From Dyella_B sp035503745 (lineage in GTDB: Bacteria; Pseudomonadota; Gammaproteobacteria; Xanthomonadales; Rhodanobacteraceae), in assembly GCF_035503745.1 (NCBI RefSeq), contig NZ_DATJTC010000010.1, forward strand, positions 24,050-88,049: a stretch of DNA of 64,000 nt, in the 5' to 3' direction. The position numbers were made by a program, and so were the translations under genes. Of the stretch, positions 28,794-36,528 are shown piece by piece. A model generated the notes under the pieces. It made no database searches and was not told the DNA's origin. It worked only from the letters and a program-made list of their open reading frames with translations. The first letter of the stretch is position 1, and every line of letters starts with the position of its first letter.

Positions 28794-29234
28794 TTAGCGC
28801 CTGCAGGTTGACGGCAGGTACACGTTGCTTAGGGTGCTGTTGGTGCAGGTCCAATTGATGGTATTGGCGGATGTGATGGCTGAAAAGACCAATGTCTGAT
28901 TGTTGATCGCGACATTTGCTTGCGGTCCGTTGAACGTCACGGTGATTTGGCCGGCGGGGGCCAAGGTGAGGCTTGATACATATTTGCCGGCGATGGACGT
29001 TGCGGAGGCCAATCCTGCCGAAGCGTTATTCGCAGGAAAACGCCCGGTGTTGGAAAGGAAATCCCACTCGGCTGTTTTAGCGGCGTCGGCGAAGGTGATG
29101 CCTTCGGTCACTTGTGCCCGAATGAGGTAATTCTGGTAAGCCGGGATGGCAATGGCGGCGAGGATCGCGATGATTGCCACCACGATCATCAGCTCGATCA
29201 AGGTAAAGCCGGCGGAACTGCCCTGGCGTGACAT
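28794..29234 (-). CDS. pilA: type IVa major pilin, copy 2
   Basis: Second type IV pilin gene, 146 aa. Leader MSRQGSSAG, PilD cut after Gly9, then FTLIELMIVVAIIAILAAIA. The first ~50 mature residues nearly match copy 1, while the head domain differs strongly; the C-terminal disulfide loop is Cys130 to Cys144 (13 residues between, against 15 in copy 1). Asn, Ser and Thr are frequent in the head (TFNGPQANVAINN, TNSTLSN), leaving many possible O-glycosylation sites. AGGGGGA before the ATG is a strong ribosome site. It has its own sigma-54-like promoter. Confidence 0.95.
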   Translation of the reverse strand: MSRQGSSAGFTLIELMIVVAIIAILAAIAIPAYQNYLIRAQVTEGITFADAAKTAEWDFLSNTGRFPANNASAGLASATSIAGKYVSSLTLAPAGQITVTFNGPQANVAINNQTLVFSAITSANTINWTCTNSTLSNVYLPSTCRR

Positions 29235-29268
29235 GGTTGGATTCCCCCTGAAGTTAAACTAAAGGCAG

Positions 29269-29283
29269 GCATGTTCCGTACCA
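29269..29283 (-). promoter_or_regulatory. sigma-54 (-24/-12) promoter for pilA copy 2
   Basis: Minus strand TGGTACGGAACATGC keeps the essential GG and GC at the correct 10-nt spacing, with one mismatch in TGGCACG and one in TTGC. It lies 35 bp from the pilin start codon, giving a leader of about 20 nt. Weaker than the copy 1 site but well placed. Confidence 0.55.
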
Positions 29284-29386
29284 GTTCCCAAAGGCGGGCG
29301 TGACACGCTTCACGGTTTGCCGTCAAGCTTGATCCGCCCGGGATACGCTCGTACTGTGACCCTTTGCCAATCGCAAGGGGTCGACC

Positions 29387-31519
29387 ATGAAGCTTCTGAT
29401 TGCCGCGTTGCTGCTGGCGCTGGCAGTGCCAGCCGCGGCGTCGGATTTGCCAGCCGGCGGCACTCCGATTGAAAGCAGCGAGCCGCATCCCTTCAATGTG
29501 CGCGACCTGGTGATGATGGATCGGGTCAGCGACCCGCAGCTGTCGCCCGATGGGCGCTATGCCGCGTTTGGCGTACGCAGCACCGACTATGCCGCCAACA
29601 AAGGCATCAACGCGATCGAAGTTCTGGATCTGGCGCATGGCGGCCAGCCGGTAAAGGTGGTGGACAAGGGCGCCTCGTCGCCGCGCTGGTCGTCCGATGG
29701 GCATAGCCTTTATTACACGGCGTCCGCTTCGGGCGTCACGCAGCTATGGCGGCTGGATTTTGAGTCGATCAAAGGCGCCCTTAACCTGGCTGCGACAAAG
29801 CCCCCCGTGCAGGTAAGTCACGGACCGTTGGATATTGACGACTACAAGCTGTCGCCGGACGGCAAAAGCGTGCTGCTGGCTTATGCCGTGTTTACCGATT
29901 GCCGCGGCCTGGCGTGCACCAAGGAGCGCCTCGATGGCCGCGCTGCGAACAAGGCCTCAGGCACGCTGTATGACAAGCTCTTTGTGCGGCATTGGGACAC
30001 CTGGGCCGATGGCCGCCGCGACCAACTCTACATCGCGCGTTTTGGAGAGGACGGGCAGTTGCCGGAAGAACCAACGCTGCTGTCACGCGGCATCGATGGC
30101 GATGTGCCGAGCAAGCCGTTCGGCGACGATAGCGAATGGGCCTTTTCGCCGGATGGCCGGACGGTGTACTTCGGCGTACGCATCGCCGGCAACAGCGAAC
30201 CATGGTCGACTAACTTCGATGTTTACAAAGTGCCCGCCGACGGTTCCGCGGCACCTACCGACCTCACCGCCGACAACAAGGCGTGGGACGCTTATCCAGT
30301 GCCATCTCCGGACGGCAAGACGCTTTACTACCTGGCGATGAAGACCCCGGGCTTCGAGGCTGACCGTTTCGCCATCATGGCGCTTAATCTGGCAACCGGC
30401 GTGAGGCGTGAGGTGGATCCTTCCTGGGATCGTTCTCCCGGCAGCATGCAGGTCGGCGCGGATGGAAAGACCTTGTTCGCTACCGCCGACGATGAGGGGC
30501 AACATCCTTTGTTTGCCATCGACGTTGTCAGTGGCAAGGTTAAAAAGCTGGTCAGCGAGGGTTCTGTGGAGGGGTATTCCATCGCGGGCAAGCGTATCTT
30601 GCTGGCGCGCGACGATCTCAAGCATCCCGCCGATCTTTACACCGCGGATTTGGATGGCAGCGACTTAAAGCAAGTGACGCATTTCAATGCAGCACGCCTG
30701 AAGAAGTCCAGGATGGGCGATGTGCAGTTCTTCACCTTCAAGGGTTGGAACAACGAGACGGTGCAGGGTTATGTCGTGAAGCCGGCGGATTACAAATCCG
30801 GCCACAAATACCCCGTCGCCTTTATCATCCACGGTGGCCCGCAAGGGGCGATGACCAACGACTGGAGTTACCGCTGGAATCCGCAGACCTACTCGGGACA
30901 GGGCTTCGCGGTCGTCACCGTCAACTTCCATGGCTCGACTGGTTATGGGCAGGCCTTCACCGATTCCATTTCAGGAGATTGGGGCGGCAAGCCCCTGCAG
31001 GACCTGAAGCTAGGCTGGCAGGCGGCGCTGGATAAATACGCCTTCCTCGATGCGAATCGAGCCTGCGCGCTTGGCGCCAGTTACGGCGGCTACATGACGT
31101 ATTGGATTGCCGGAGTCTGGAACAAGCCTTGGAAGTGCCTGGTCGATCACGATGGGGTGTTCGATGCACGCATGATGTATTACGCCACCGACGAGTTGTG
31201 GTTTGAAGAGCACGAAAATGGCGGCACGCAATACGACGTGCCGGAAAACTACGAGAAATTCAACCCACTGAACCACGTGAAAGATTGGCGTGTGCCGATG
31301 CTGGTGATCCACTCGGGCGATGATTATCGTATTCCGATCACCCAGGGACTGGGTGCGTTCACGGCACTGCAGCGGCGGGGCATTCCCAGCCAATTCCTCA
31401 CCTTCCCCGATGAAAATCATTGGGTGCTCAAGCCGCAGAACAGCGTGCTTTGGCACGACACGGTGAACGCATGGTTGAAGAAGTGGACCGCCGAAGGCGC
31501 AAGCCAGGGTACAAAATAG
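29387..31519 (+). CDS. S9 family prolyl oligopeptidase / dipeptidyl aminopeptidase, exported
   Basis: Serine peptidase of the prolyl oligopeptidase clan, 710 aa, with a signal peptide (MKLLIAALLLALAVPAAAS) that suggests a periplasmic location. Residues ~35-430 form a beta-propeller with repeated LSPDG/FSPDG blades; the C-terminal alpha/beta-hydrolase domain contains GASYGGYM (Ser565), HSGDDYRIP (Asp646) and DENHWV (His678), the complete catalytic triad. The type is acylaminoacyl-peptidase/DPP4-like. It diverges from pilin copy 2 and splits the two GT-C pairs; no functional link to pili is evident. Confidence 0.9.
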   Translation: MKLLIAALLLALAVPAAASDLPAGGTPIESSEPHPFNVRDLVMMDRVSDPQLSPDGRYAAFGVRSTDYAANKGINAIEVLDLAHGGQPVKVVDKGASSPRWSSDGHSLYYTASASGVTQLWRLDFESIKGALNLAATKPPVQVSHGPLDIDDYKLSPDGKSVLLAYAVFTDCRGLACTKERLDGRAANKASGTLYDKLFVRHWDTWADGRRDQLYIARFGEDGQLPEEPTLLSRGIDGDVPSKPFGDDSEWAFSPDGRTVYFGVRIAGNSEPWSTNFDVYKVPADGSAAPTDLTADNKAWDAYPVPSPDGKTLYYLAMKTPGFEADRFAIMALNLATGVRREVDPSWDRSPGSMQVGADGKTLFATADDEGQHPLFAIDVVSGKVKKLVSEGSVEGYSIAGKRILLARDDLKHPADLYTADLDGSDLKQVTHFNAARLKKSRMGDVQFFTFKGWNNETVQGYVVKPADYKSGHKYPVAFIIHGGPQGAMTNDWSYRWNPQTYSGQGFAVVTVNFHGSTGYGQAFTDSISGDWGGKPLQDLKLGWQAALDKYAFLDANRACALGASYGGYMTYWIAGVWNKPWKCLVDHDGVFDARMMYYATDELWFEEHENGGTQYDVPENYEKFNPLNHVKDWRVPMLVIHSGDDYRIPITQGLGAFTALQRRGIPSQFLTFPDENHWVLKPQNSVLWHDTVNAWLKKWTAEGASQGTK

Positions 31520-31647
31520 TTAGGCGATGCGCAGAAATTCACCGCACATCCATTTGCACGGAATGGGGCAAGAAAGCGACGCATCATGTGAAGCGAGTAT
31601 TGCCCCTCATGAGTCCATGACCCAAGTAAGCTTTTGCGGGTGGGGCG

Positions 31648-33489
31648 CTACTTTGATGATTTTTGCCCAGGCGTCGGTGCCAGCTTGAGGTTCCGCGAAA
31701 TGGCCTTTTCCAGCGACAGCCTGATGACGTCGCGTTGTTCAGGCGGGGACAGCGCAACGCTCGTGGCGGCGGCTGCGCGGGCCTCTTCCTCCTTGCCCTC
31801 AAGCGCAAGGATCATGGTCAGGTACATGGAAGGTTTGGCATCGAACGGCAGCAAGGTCACGGCTTGACGCAAATCGGCCTCGGAATCCGCCAGCCTGCCC
31901 TCCATCCCCGACGTCCTGCCGCGCAAGATCAGGTACTGGCCAAACAACTGGGGGTCGGTCCTGAGATTTTTGAAATTTCTTAGCGCATCCAGTGCCGTTT
32001 GCGACCGCAATGGCTGGTTTTCTGCCAGGGCAAGCGTGGCTGCGTTGAGCATGCAATTGGTGCAAGGCAGGTGTTCGGCCAGAATCAGGTCGGCCAACCG
32101 CTGCGCATGCCGGTAGTCGCGGGCGTAAATATAGGAAGCCAGCAGTTCATCCTTGGCGGTTACCGAATCGGGCGCGGTGGCCAAAGCCCATTGCCAGAGA
32201 GAAATATTGTTGGCCCATAACGGAATGATCATCCGTATATCGATGATCGAGACGATAAACCAGAAGCACAAGGCGACGCCGACCAAGGGACGAAGCAGCT
32301 TCACCTCGGCTAGCTTTGGCAGCGTGGGCAGACGCACAAGCGGCAGCATGGCGCAGACGACCGCGAGCGAGGTCATGACATAGTGCTCGTGGTAAAGACT
32401 GGGCGCGAAGGCCGCTGGAAGTATGCGCAAGACTGGCAACAGCGTTACCGTCATGGCTGTGACGATGCACGCAACCGGTGAGACGCGGCGAATCGCCAGG
32501 TAGGTGCTGGATACCACTAGGCCGATCGCCGCCGCATCGATGAGCAGAGACATGGGCGTGACCGCGGTGAATTGCGTGGCGCTGAAATCGTGATTGGGCG
32601 CCATGCCGTGCATGGGCACAAGCAACATGCTCCAGTAGTGCAGGTAGGTGAAGCAGGTTTCCTGCAAGGACGAGAACGCCGACGATGTTCCCGCCGATGC
32701 GCCATGAATAATTTGCCCCAATCCCCAGCGGCGGAACGCGAGATAGGCGACAACCGCAGCCAATAGCGCCAGGTAGGTTTGCCAGTGCCGCGCAACAAAG
32801 GCTTGAAACCGTGCGCTGAACGTATCGCTCGGAGCGCAGGTCTGCCGACCCCATTCAAACACCGCAAGGGTGAGCGGAAACGCGGCGGCGGATTCTTTCG
32901 CGCAGGCTGCAAGAAGGAAGCAGGCGGCTACCGCGATGGCGCGCCGGCCGGCGCGCCGAATACATGCGTTGAGCAGCAATCCCAGCAGCATGAACAGTGT
33001 GACGACCAGATCGAACTGGCATCCGATCCAGGAAACCGACTCGGCCAGCACCGGATGAAGTCCGTAAAGCGACATGGATCCAGTCAGCCATGCGATTCGA
33101 GATCTCATTCCCCGGGTTGCGTTGGAACTGCATAGCCATGCAAGCAATCCCACCAGCGAGGTATTGAGCAGATGCAGTGCGATGGACACCCCATGCATGG
33201 GGGCGGGATGACCATTGAACAGGCGCAGCTGCAGTGTGAAGAGCCCCACAACCAGAGGGCGAAAGTAATCTACCCAATAGTTGAAATCCCTGAAAATGAA
33301 GTGCTTCCATGCGTCGCCTGCGCGTAGCCACCCCATCTCGACAAAATCCGGAATGTCGGTCCAGACGAATTGCCCGTGGACGGCCGGCCAGTACACCACA
33401 GCGGTTACGGCAAGCACGAGGCTCGCAGAGAGACATGGCAGCATGCTACGCATGTTGAGAGTTGAGTGATTCCCGGAGGGTTTGCTCAT
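31648..33489 (-). CDS. TMTC-like GT-C membrane protein with TPR-like C-terminus (paralog B2), altered motifs
   Basis: Multi-pass membrane protein, 613 aa, closely similar along its length to the upstream paralog B1. The first outer loop reads QFVWTDIPDFV: Thr44 replaces the first Asp of the acidic pair kept in the other three copies. The later block is LYHEHYVM, where B1 has LYHERYAM, so the conserved Arg is also lost. CAKESAAAFP is intact. A soluble TPR-like tail has the shared CTNCMLNAATLALAE block. ATG overlaps the B1 stop (ATGA). It may be an inactive or acceptor-changed partner of B1. Confidence 0.65.
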   Translation of the reverse strand: MSKPSGNHSTLNMRSMLPCLSASLVLAVTAVVYWPAVHGQFVWTDIPDFVEMGWLRAGDAWKHFIFRDFNYWVDYFRPLVVGLFTLQLRLFNGHPAPMHGVSIALHLLNTSLVGLLAWLCSSNATRGMRSRIAWLTGSMSLYGLHPVLAESVSWIGCQFDLVVTLFMLLGLLLNACIRRAGRRAIAVAACFLLAACAKESAAAFPLTLAVFEWGRQTCAPSDTFSARFQAFVARHWQTYLALLAAVVAYLAFRRWGLGQIIHGASAGTSSAFSSLQETCFTYLHYWSMLLVPMHGMAPNHDFSATQFTAVTPMSLLIDAAAIGLVVSSTYLAIRRVSPVACIVTAMTVTLLPVLRILPAAFAPSLYHEHYVMTSLAVVCAMLPLVRLPTLPKLAEVKLLRPLVGVALCFWFIVSIIDIRMIIPLWANNISLWQWALATAPDSVTAKDELLASYIYARDYRHAQRLADLILAEHLPCTNCMLNAATLALAENQPLRSQTALDALRNFKNLRTDPQLFGQYLILRGRTSGMEGRLADSEADLRQAVTLLPFDAKPSMYLTMILALEGKEEEARAAAATSVALSPPEQRDVIRLSLEKAISRNLKLAPTPGQKSSK

Positions 33490-35291
33490 CGCGCGTCCGT
33501 GCCATGGTTTATCGACGAGTGTGACTGGATACCCAGGTTTATCGCCTGATCAAGAGCGTGGCGCGTGGAGTCGCGTTTGTCGGGCGAAAGCAGGGCGATG
33601 GCGGCCGCGCCTACCTTGCGTGCTTCGTCTGCTTTGCCCTGCATCGCCAGCGTCGTGGCGAGCGATATTTGCGACTGCGCGTCGGACGGATCTACATGGA
33701 TCGCACTGCGAAAAATGCTCTCCGCATCGTCCAGATGGCCTTGCAGCAACAGCATCCGTCCCGTAGTGACCAGGTACACGTAAAACATTCGCTTGTCGTT
33801 GACCAAGTCCTGGGAGGTTCTGACATCTTCCAGCAGGACCTGCGCGCGCGCGGGATCGTTTTCCGCAAGAGCGAGAATGGCGGCGTTCAACATGCAATTG
33901 GCGCAGTGCACATGGTCGGCACGAAGCTGGTTAACGAGCTTGTCGGCGTTGTCATACTCTTTGGCACCGATGTAGGCGCTAAGCAAGTCGTCTTTCGCGT
34001 GAACCGAGTTCGGATTGCCGGCGAGTGCCCATTGCCAGAGGCTTACGTCGTTGGACCAGCGTGGCACGATCGCGCGTATATTGATGACCGCGAATATAAA
34101 CCAAAGTCCTGCGATTACAGCGCCGAGCGAACGGAGGGCCTTCATGTGGCCTGCACCGATCGGTATGGAAATGCGGATAAGCGGGAGCATGGTGCACACG
34201 ACTGCAAGGGCTGTCATGGCGTAGCGCTCGTGATAGAGGCTGGGGGTAAAGTCGATCGACACGATGCGCAGCACCGGCAGCAGTGCTGCGGTGGCCGCTG
34301 CCACGATACAGGCGATGGGAGACGAGCGTTTAAGGGCAAAGTAAAGACTCGCGCCCGCGATGCTCAGGGCCGTTACGTCGGCAAGTAATGACGACGTGGA
34401 AGCCAGGTCGAAGCGATGAGTTTCGAACTCATGGAGAGGGTTCAACCCACTCATAGGCCAGAACAGCATCTTCCAGTATTGAAGGTAGATGAAACAGGTT
34501 TCCTGCAATCGCGCAAGTGCGGACGTATAGCCGGCGGTTGGGTGGACAATCTGGCCGAGCGCCCAGTGGCGGAAAGCGAGGTAGGCGATGCCAGCCAAGA
34601 ATATGGCGGCGTACGTCAATCCATTTCGCTTTATAAGGGCAACCAGGGCTGAGCGCCATGCACCCTCGCGTGCTCTGGGGGTGATTGCCCAATCGAAAAC
34701 CGCCAGTATCAGTGGAAAAGCCGCCGCTGATTCCTTGGAGCATGCTGCCAGGAAGAAAAACAACGCAATAGTTGTTGCTCGGATGAGGGTATTTTGGATA
34801 CGCGTGTTCGCGAGCAGCCCAAGCAGCATGAACATGGTTGCGACCAAGTCGAACTGGCAGCCTATCCATGTCACAGCTTCCGCCAGCACCGGATGGAGGC
34901 CGTAAATAGCCATCGACAGACCCGCTAGCCAATTATTCTTTTCCGTATCGCCCGGCGCCATTGCGCTGACGCGCCACGACACCAAGCCGACCAGCAGCGT
35001 GTTTATCAGATGCAGTACGAGAGAGACCGCATGCATAGGGCCGGGCGCGCTGCCGAAAAAGCGAATCTGCAACGTGAATAGTGCGACGACCAACGGCCTG
35101 AAGTAATTTTTCCAGTCGTTGAAGTCCTTGAAGATGTAGTGCTTCCATTCGTCGCCATGACTCAGCCAGTCCTTCTGGACGAAATCGAGCACATCGTCCC
35201 ATACGAACTGAGCATGAAGAACAGGCCAATAGACCAGGGCAGTCGCAATGATCACAATGCCTGCAACGGCGCAAGCGAATCTATTGCCCAT
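33486..35291 (-). CDS. TMTC-like GT-C glycosyltransferase with TPR-like C-terminus (paralog B1)
   Basis: Multi-pass membrane protein, 601 aa from ATG 35291 (GGGGGA just upstream). First outer loop QFVWDDVLDFV with Asp32-Asp33; CSKESAAAFP in a cytoplasmic loop; LYHERYAM in a later loop: all three candidate active-site blocks of the TMTC/O-mannosyltransferase-like group are intact. About ten membrane helices precede a soluble C-terminus of TPR-like helices (CANCMLNAAILALAE; GHLDDAESIFRSAIHVDP). Probably transfers a sugar from a polyprenyl phosphate to a periplasmic acceptor; pilin is the obvious candidate by context. First gene of the B pair. Confidence 0.7.
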   Translation of the reverse strand: MGNRFACAVAGIVIIATALVYWPVLHAQFVWDDVLDFVQKDWLSHGDEWKHYIFKDFNDWKNYFRPLVVALFTLQIRFFGSAPGPMHAVSLVLHLINTLLVGLVSWRVSAMAPGDTEKNNWLAGLSMAIYGLHPVLAEAVTWIGCQFDLVATMFMLLGLLANTRIQNTLIRATTIALFFFLAACSKESAAAFPLILAVFDWAITPRAREGAWRSALVALIKRNGLTYAAIFLAGIAYLAFRHWALGQIVHPTAGYTSALARLQETCFIYLQYWKMLFWPMSGLNPLHEFETHRFDLASTSSLLADVTALSIAGASLYFALKRSSPIACIVAAATAALLPVLRIVSIDFTPSLYHERYAMTALAVVCTMLPLIRISIPIGAGHMKALRSLGAVIAGLWFIFAVINIRAIVPRWSNDVSLWQWALAGNPNSVHAKDDLLSAYIGAKEYDNADKLVNQLRADHVHCANCMLNAAILALAENDPARAQVLLEDVRTSQDLVNDKRMFYVYLVTTGRMLLLQGHLDDAESIFRSAIHVDPSDAQSQISLATTLAMQGKADEARKVGAAAIALLSPDKRDSTRHALDQAINLGIQSHSSINHGTDAR

Positions 35292-35460
35292 GGTCGTCCC
35301 CCGTGCTTGTGCGCAAGAGTGCATCCTCGCACAAATGGGTGCCTGATGGTCGGCTCAGCCCGGCAGCACCTTGGAATCTGTGACTCTGAGCCGCGATGTC
35401 GTTAAGGATGATGCCCGGCGACGTCCGCGGACTTTGCATACAGCTTGTTCCAGCTATGCG

Positions 35461-36480
35461 TCAAAGCCACTTTGACCGCTTGAGCACGGCATAAATGGTG
35501 CCTACCAGGCACACGACCACGCCGATGATGATCGGATACGCCCAGGGTTGCGCAAGCTCGGGCATGTGCGTGAAGTTCATGCCGTACCAGCTGGTGATCA
35601 ATGTGGGTGCTGCCAGCATCGCGGCCCAGCCGGCGAGTTTTTTCATCACTTCGTTTTGTCCGAACGTCACCAGCGACAGGTTGACGTTGATCGCTGCTGC
35701 TAGCATTTCGCGCATGGCGCCGATGGATTCGTTGACGCGGAAGACGTGGTCGTAGACGTCACGGAAATACGCGCGCAGTTCCTTGGGCACGAAGTCCGGA
35801 TGCAGGCGCGCGAGCTGGTTGATGACATCCTGCATGGGGGCCACGGCAAGGCGCAGTGTCATCAGGTCGCGCTGCATGTCGTAGAGGCGCCGTACGGTAT
35901 CGCGCTTGAACGTGTCGGAGAAGATATCCTGCTCCAGTTCCTGCAGCTCCTGACGGAAGTCGCGCACGATCGGCATCAGGTTGTCGACGATGAAGTCGAG
36001 TACGCCATACAGGCCATAAGCGGGGCCTTGCGCCAGCAGTTCCGGCGACATTTCGCAGGTGCGCCGCGCCTTGGCGTAAGACAGGGATGCGCCATGGCGC
36101 ACGGTGATCAGGTAGCGCTTGCCCAGGAAGATGTGCGTTTCGCCGAAGGCAATGTGGCCGCCTTCCAGTTGCGCGGTCTGCACGACGATGAAAAGCGAGT
36201 CGCCGTAGGTTTCCACTTTGGTGCGCTGGTGCGCATGCTGCGCATCCTCCACGGCAAGATCGTGCAGGCAGAATTCTTCCTGGAGCTTGGCCAGCAGTGG
36301 TTCGTCGGGTTCGTGCAGGCCTACCCAGACGAACGTGTCGGGTTGTTCCAGTACGTTGCTGATCTGGGCCAGGCCGATGTCGTCCAGCCGCGTGCCATCA
36401 TTCCGATAAGCCACGCAGTTGACGACCATAGGACTGTCGATGGTGCGATCGTGTGGCGGCGAACTGTCGGTCTTGTCCAT
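35461..36480 (-). CDS. corA: CorA-family magnesium/cobalt channel
   Basis: Pentameric inner-membrane Mg2+ (Co2+, Ni2+) channel, 339 aa from ATG 36480 (a TTG two codons earlier is possible). A large cytoplasmic N-terminal domain is followed by the stalk helix and two C-terminal membrane helices. The selectivity motif GMN is in SWYGMNFTHMPEL after the first helix, and the C-terminus is basic (LKRSKWL), as in CorA. Lies 48 nt downstream of the DUF4105 gene and probably shares its transcript. Confidence 0.93.
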   Translation of the reverse strand: MDKTDSSPPHDRTIDSPMVVNCVAYRNDGTRLDDIGLAQISNVLEQPDTFVWVGLHEPDEPLLAKLQEEFCLHDLAVEDAQHAHQRTKVETYGDSLFIVVQTAQLEGGHIAFGETHIFLGKRYLITVRHGASLSYAKARRTCEMSPELLAQGPAYGLYGVLDFIVDNLMPIVRDFRQELQELEQDIFSDTFKRDTVRRLYDMQRDLMTLRLAVAPMQDVINQLARLHPDFVPKELRAYFRDVYDHVFRVNESIGAMREMLAAAINVNLSLVTFGQNEVMKKLAGWAAMLAAPTLITSWYGMNFTHMPELAQPWAYPIIIGVVVCLVGTIYAVLKRSKWL

Positions 36481-36528
36481 GCGCAATAATGATGTTGAAC
36501 TTTGATGGTGGGGACGATCTTGCGGCGG

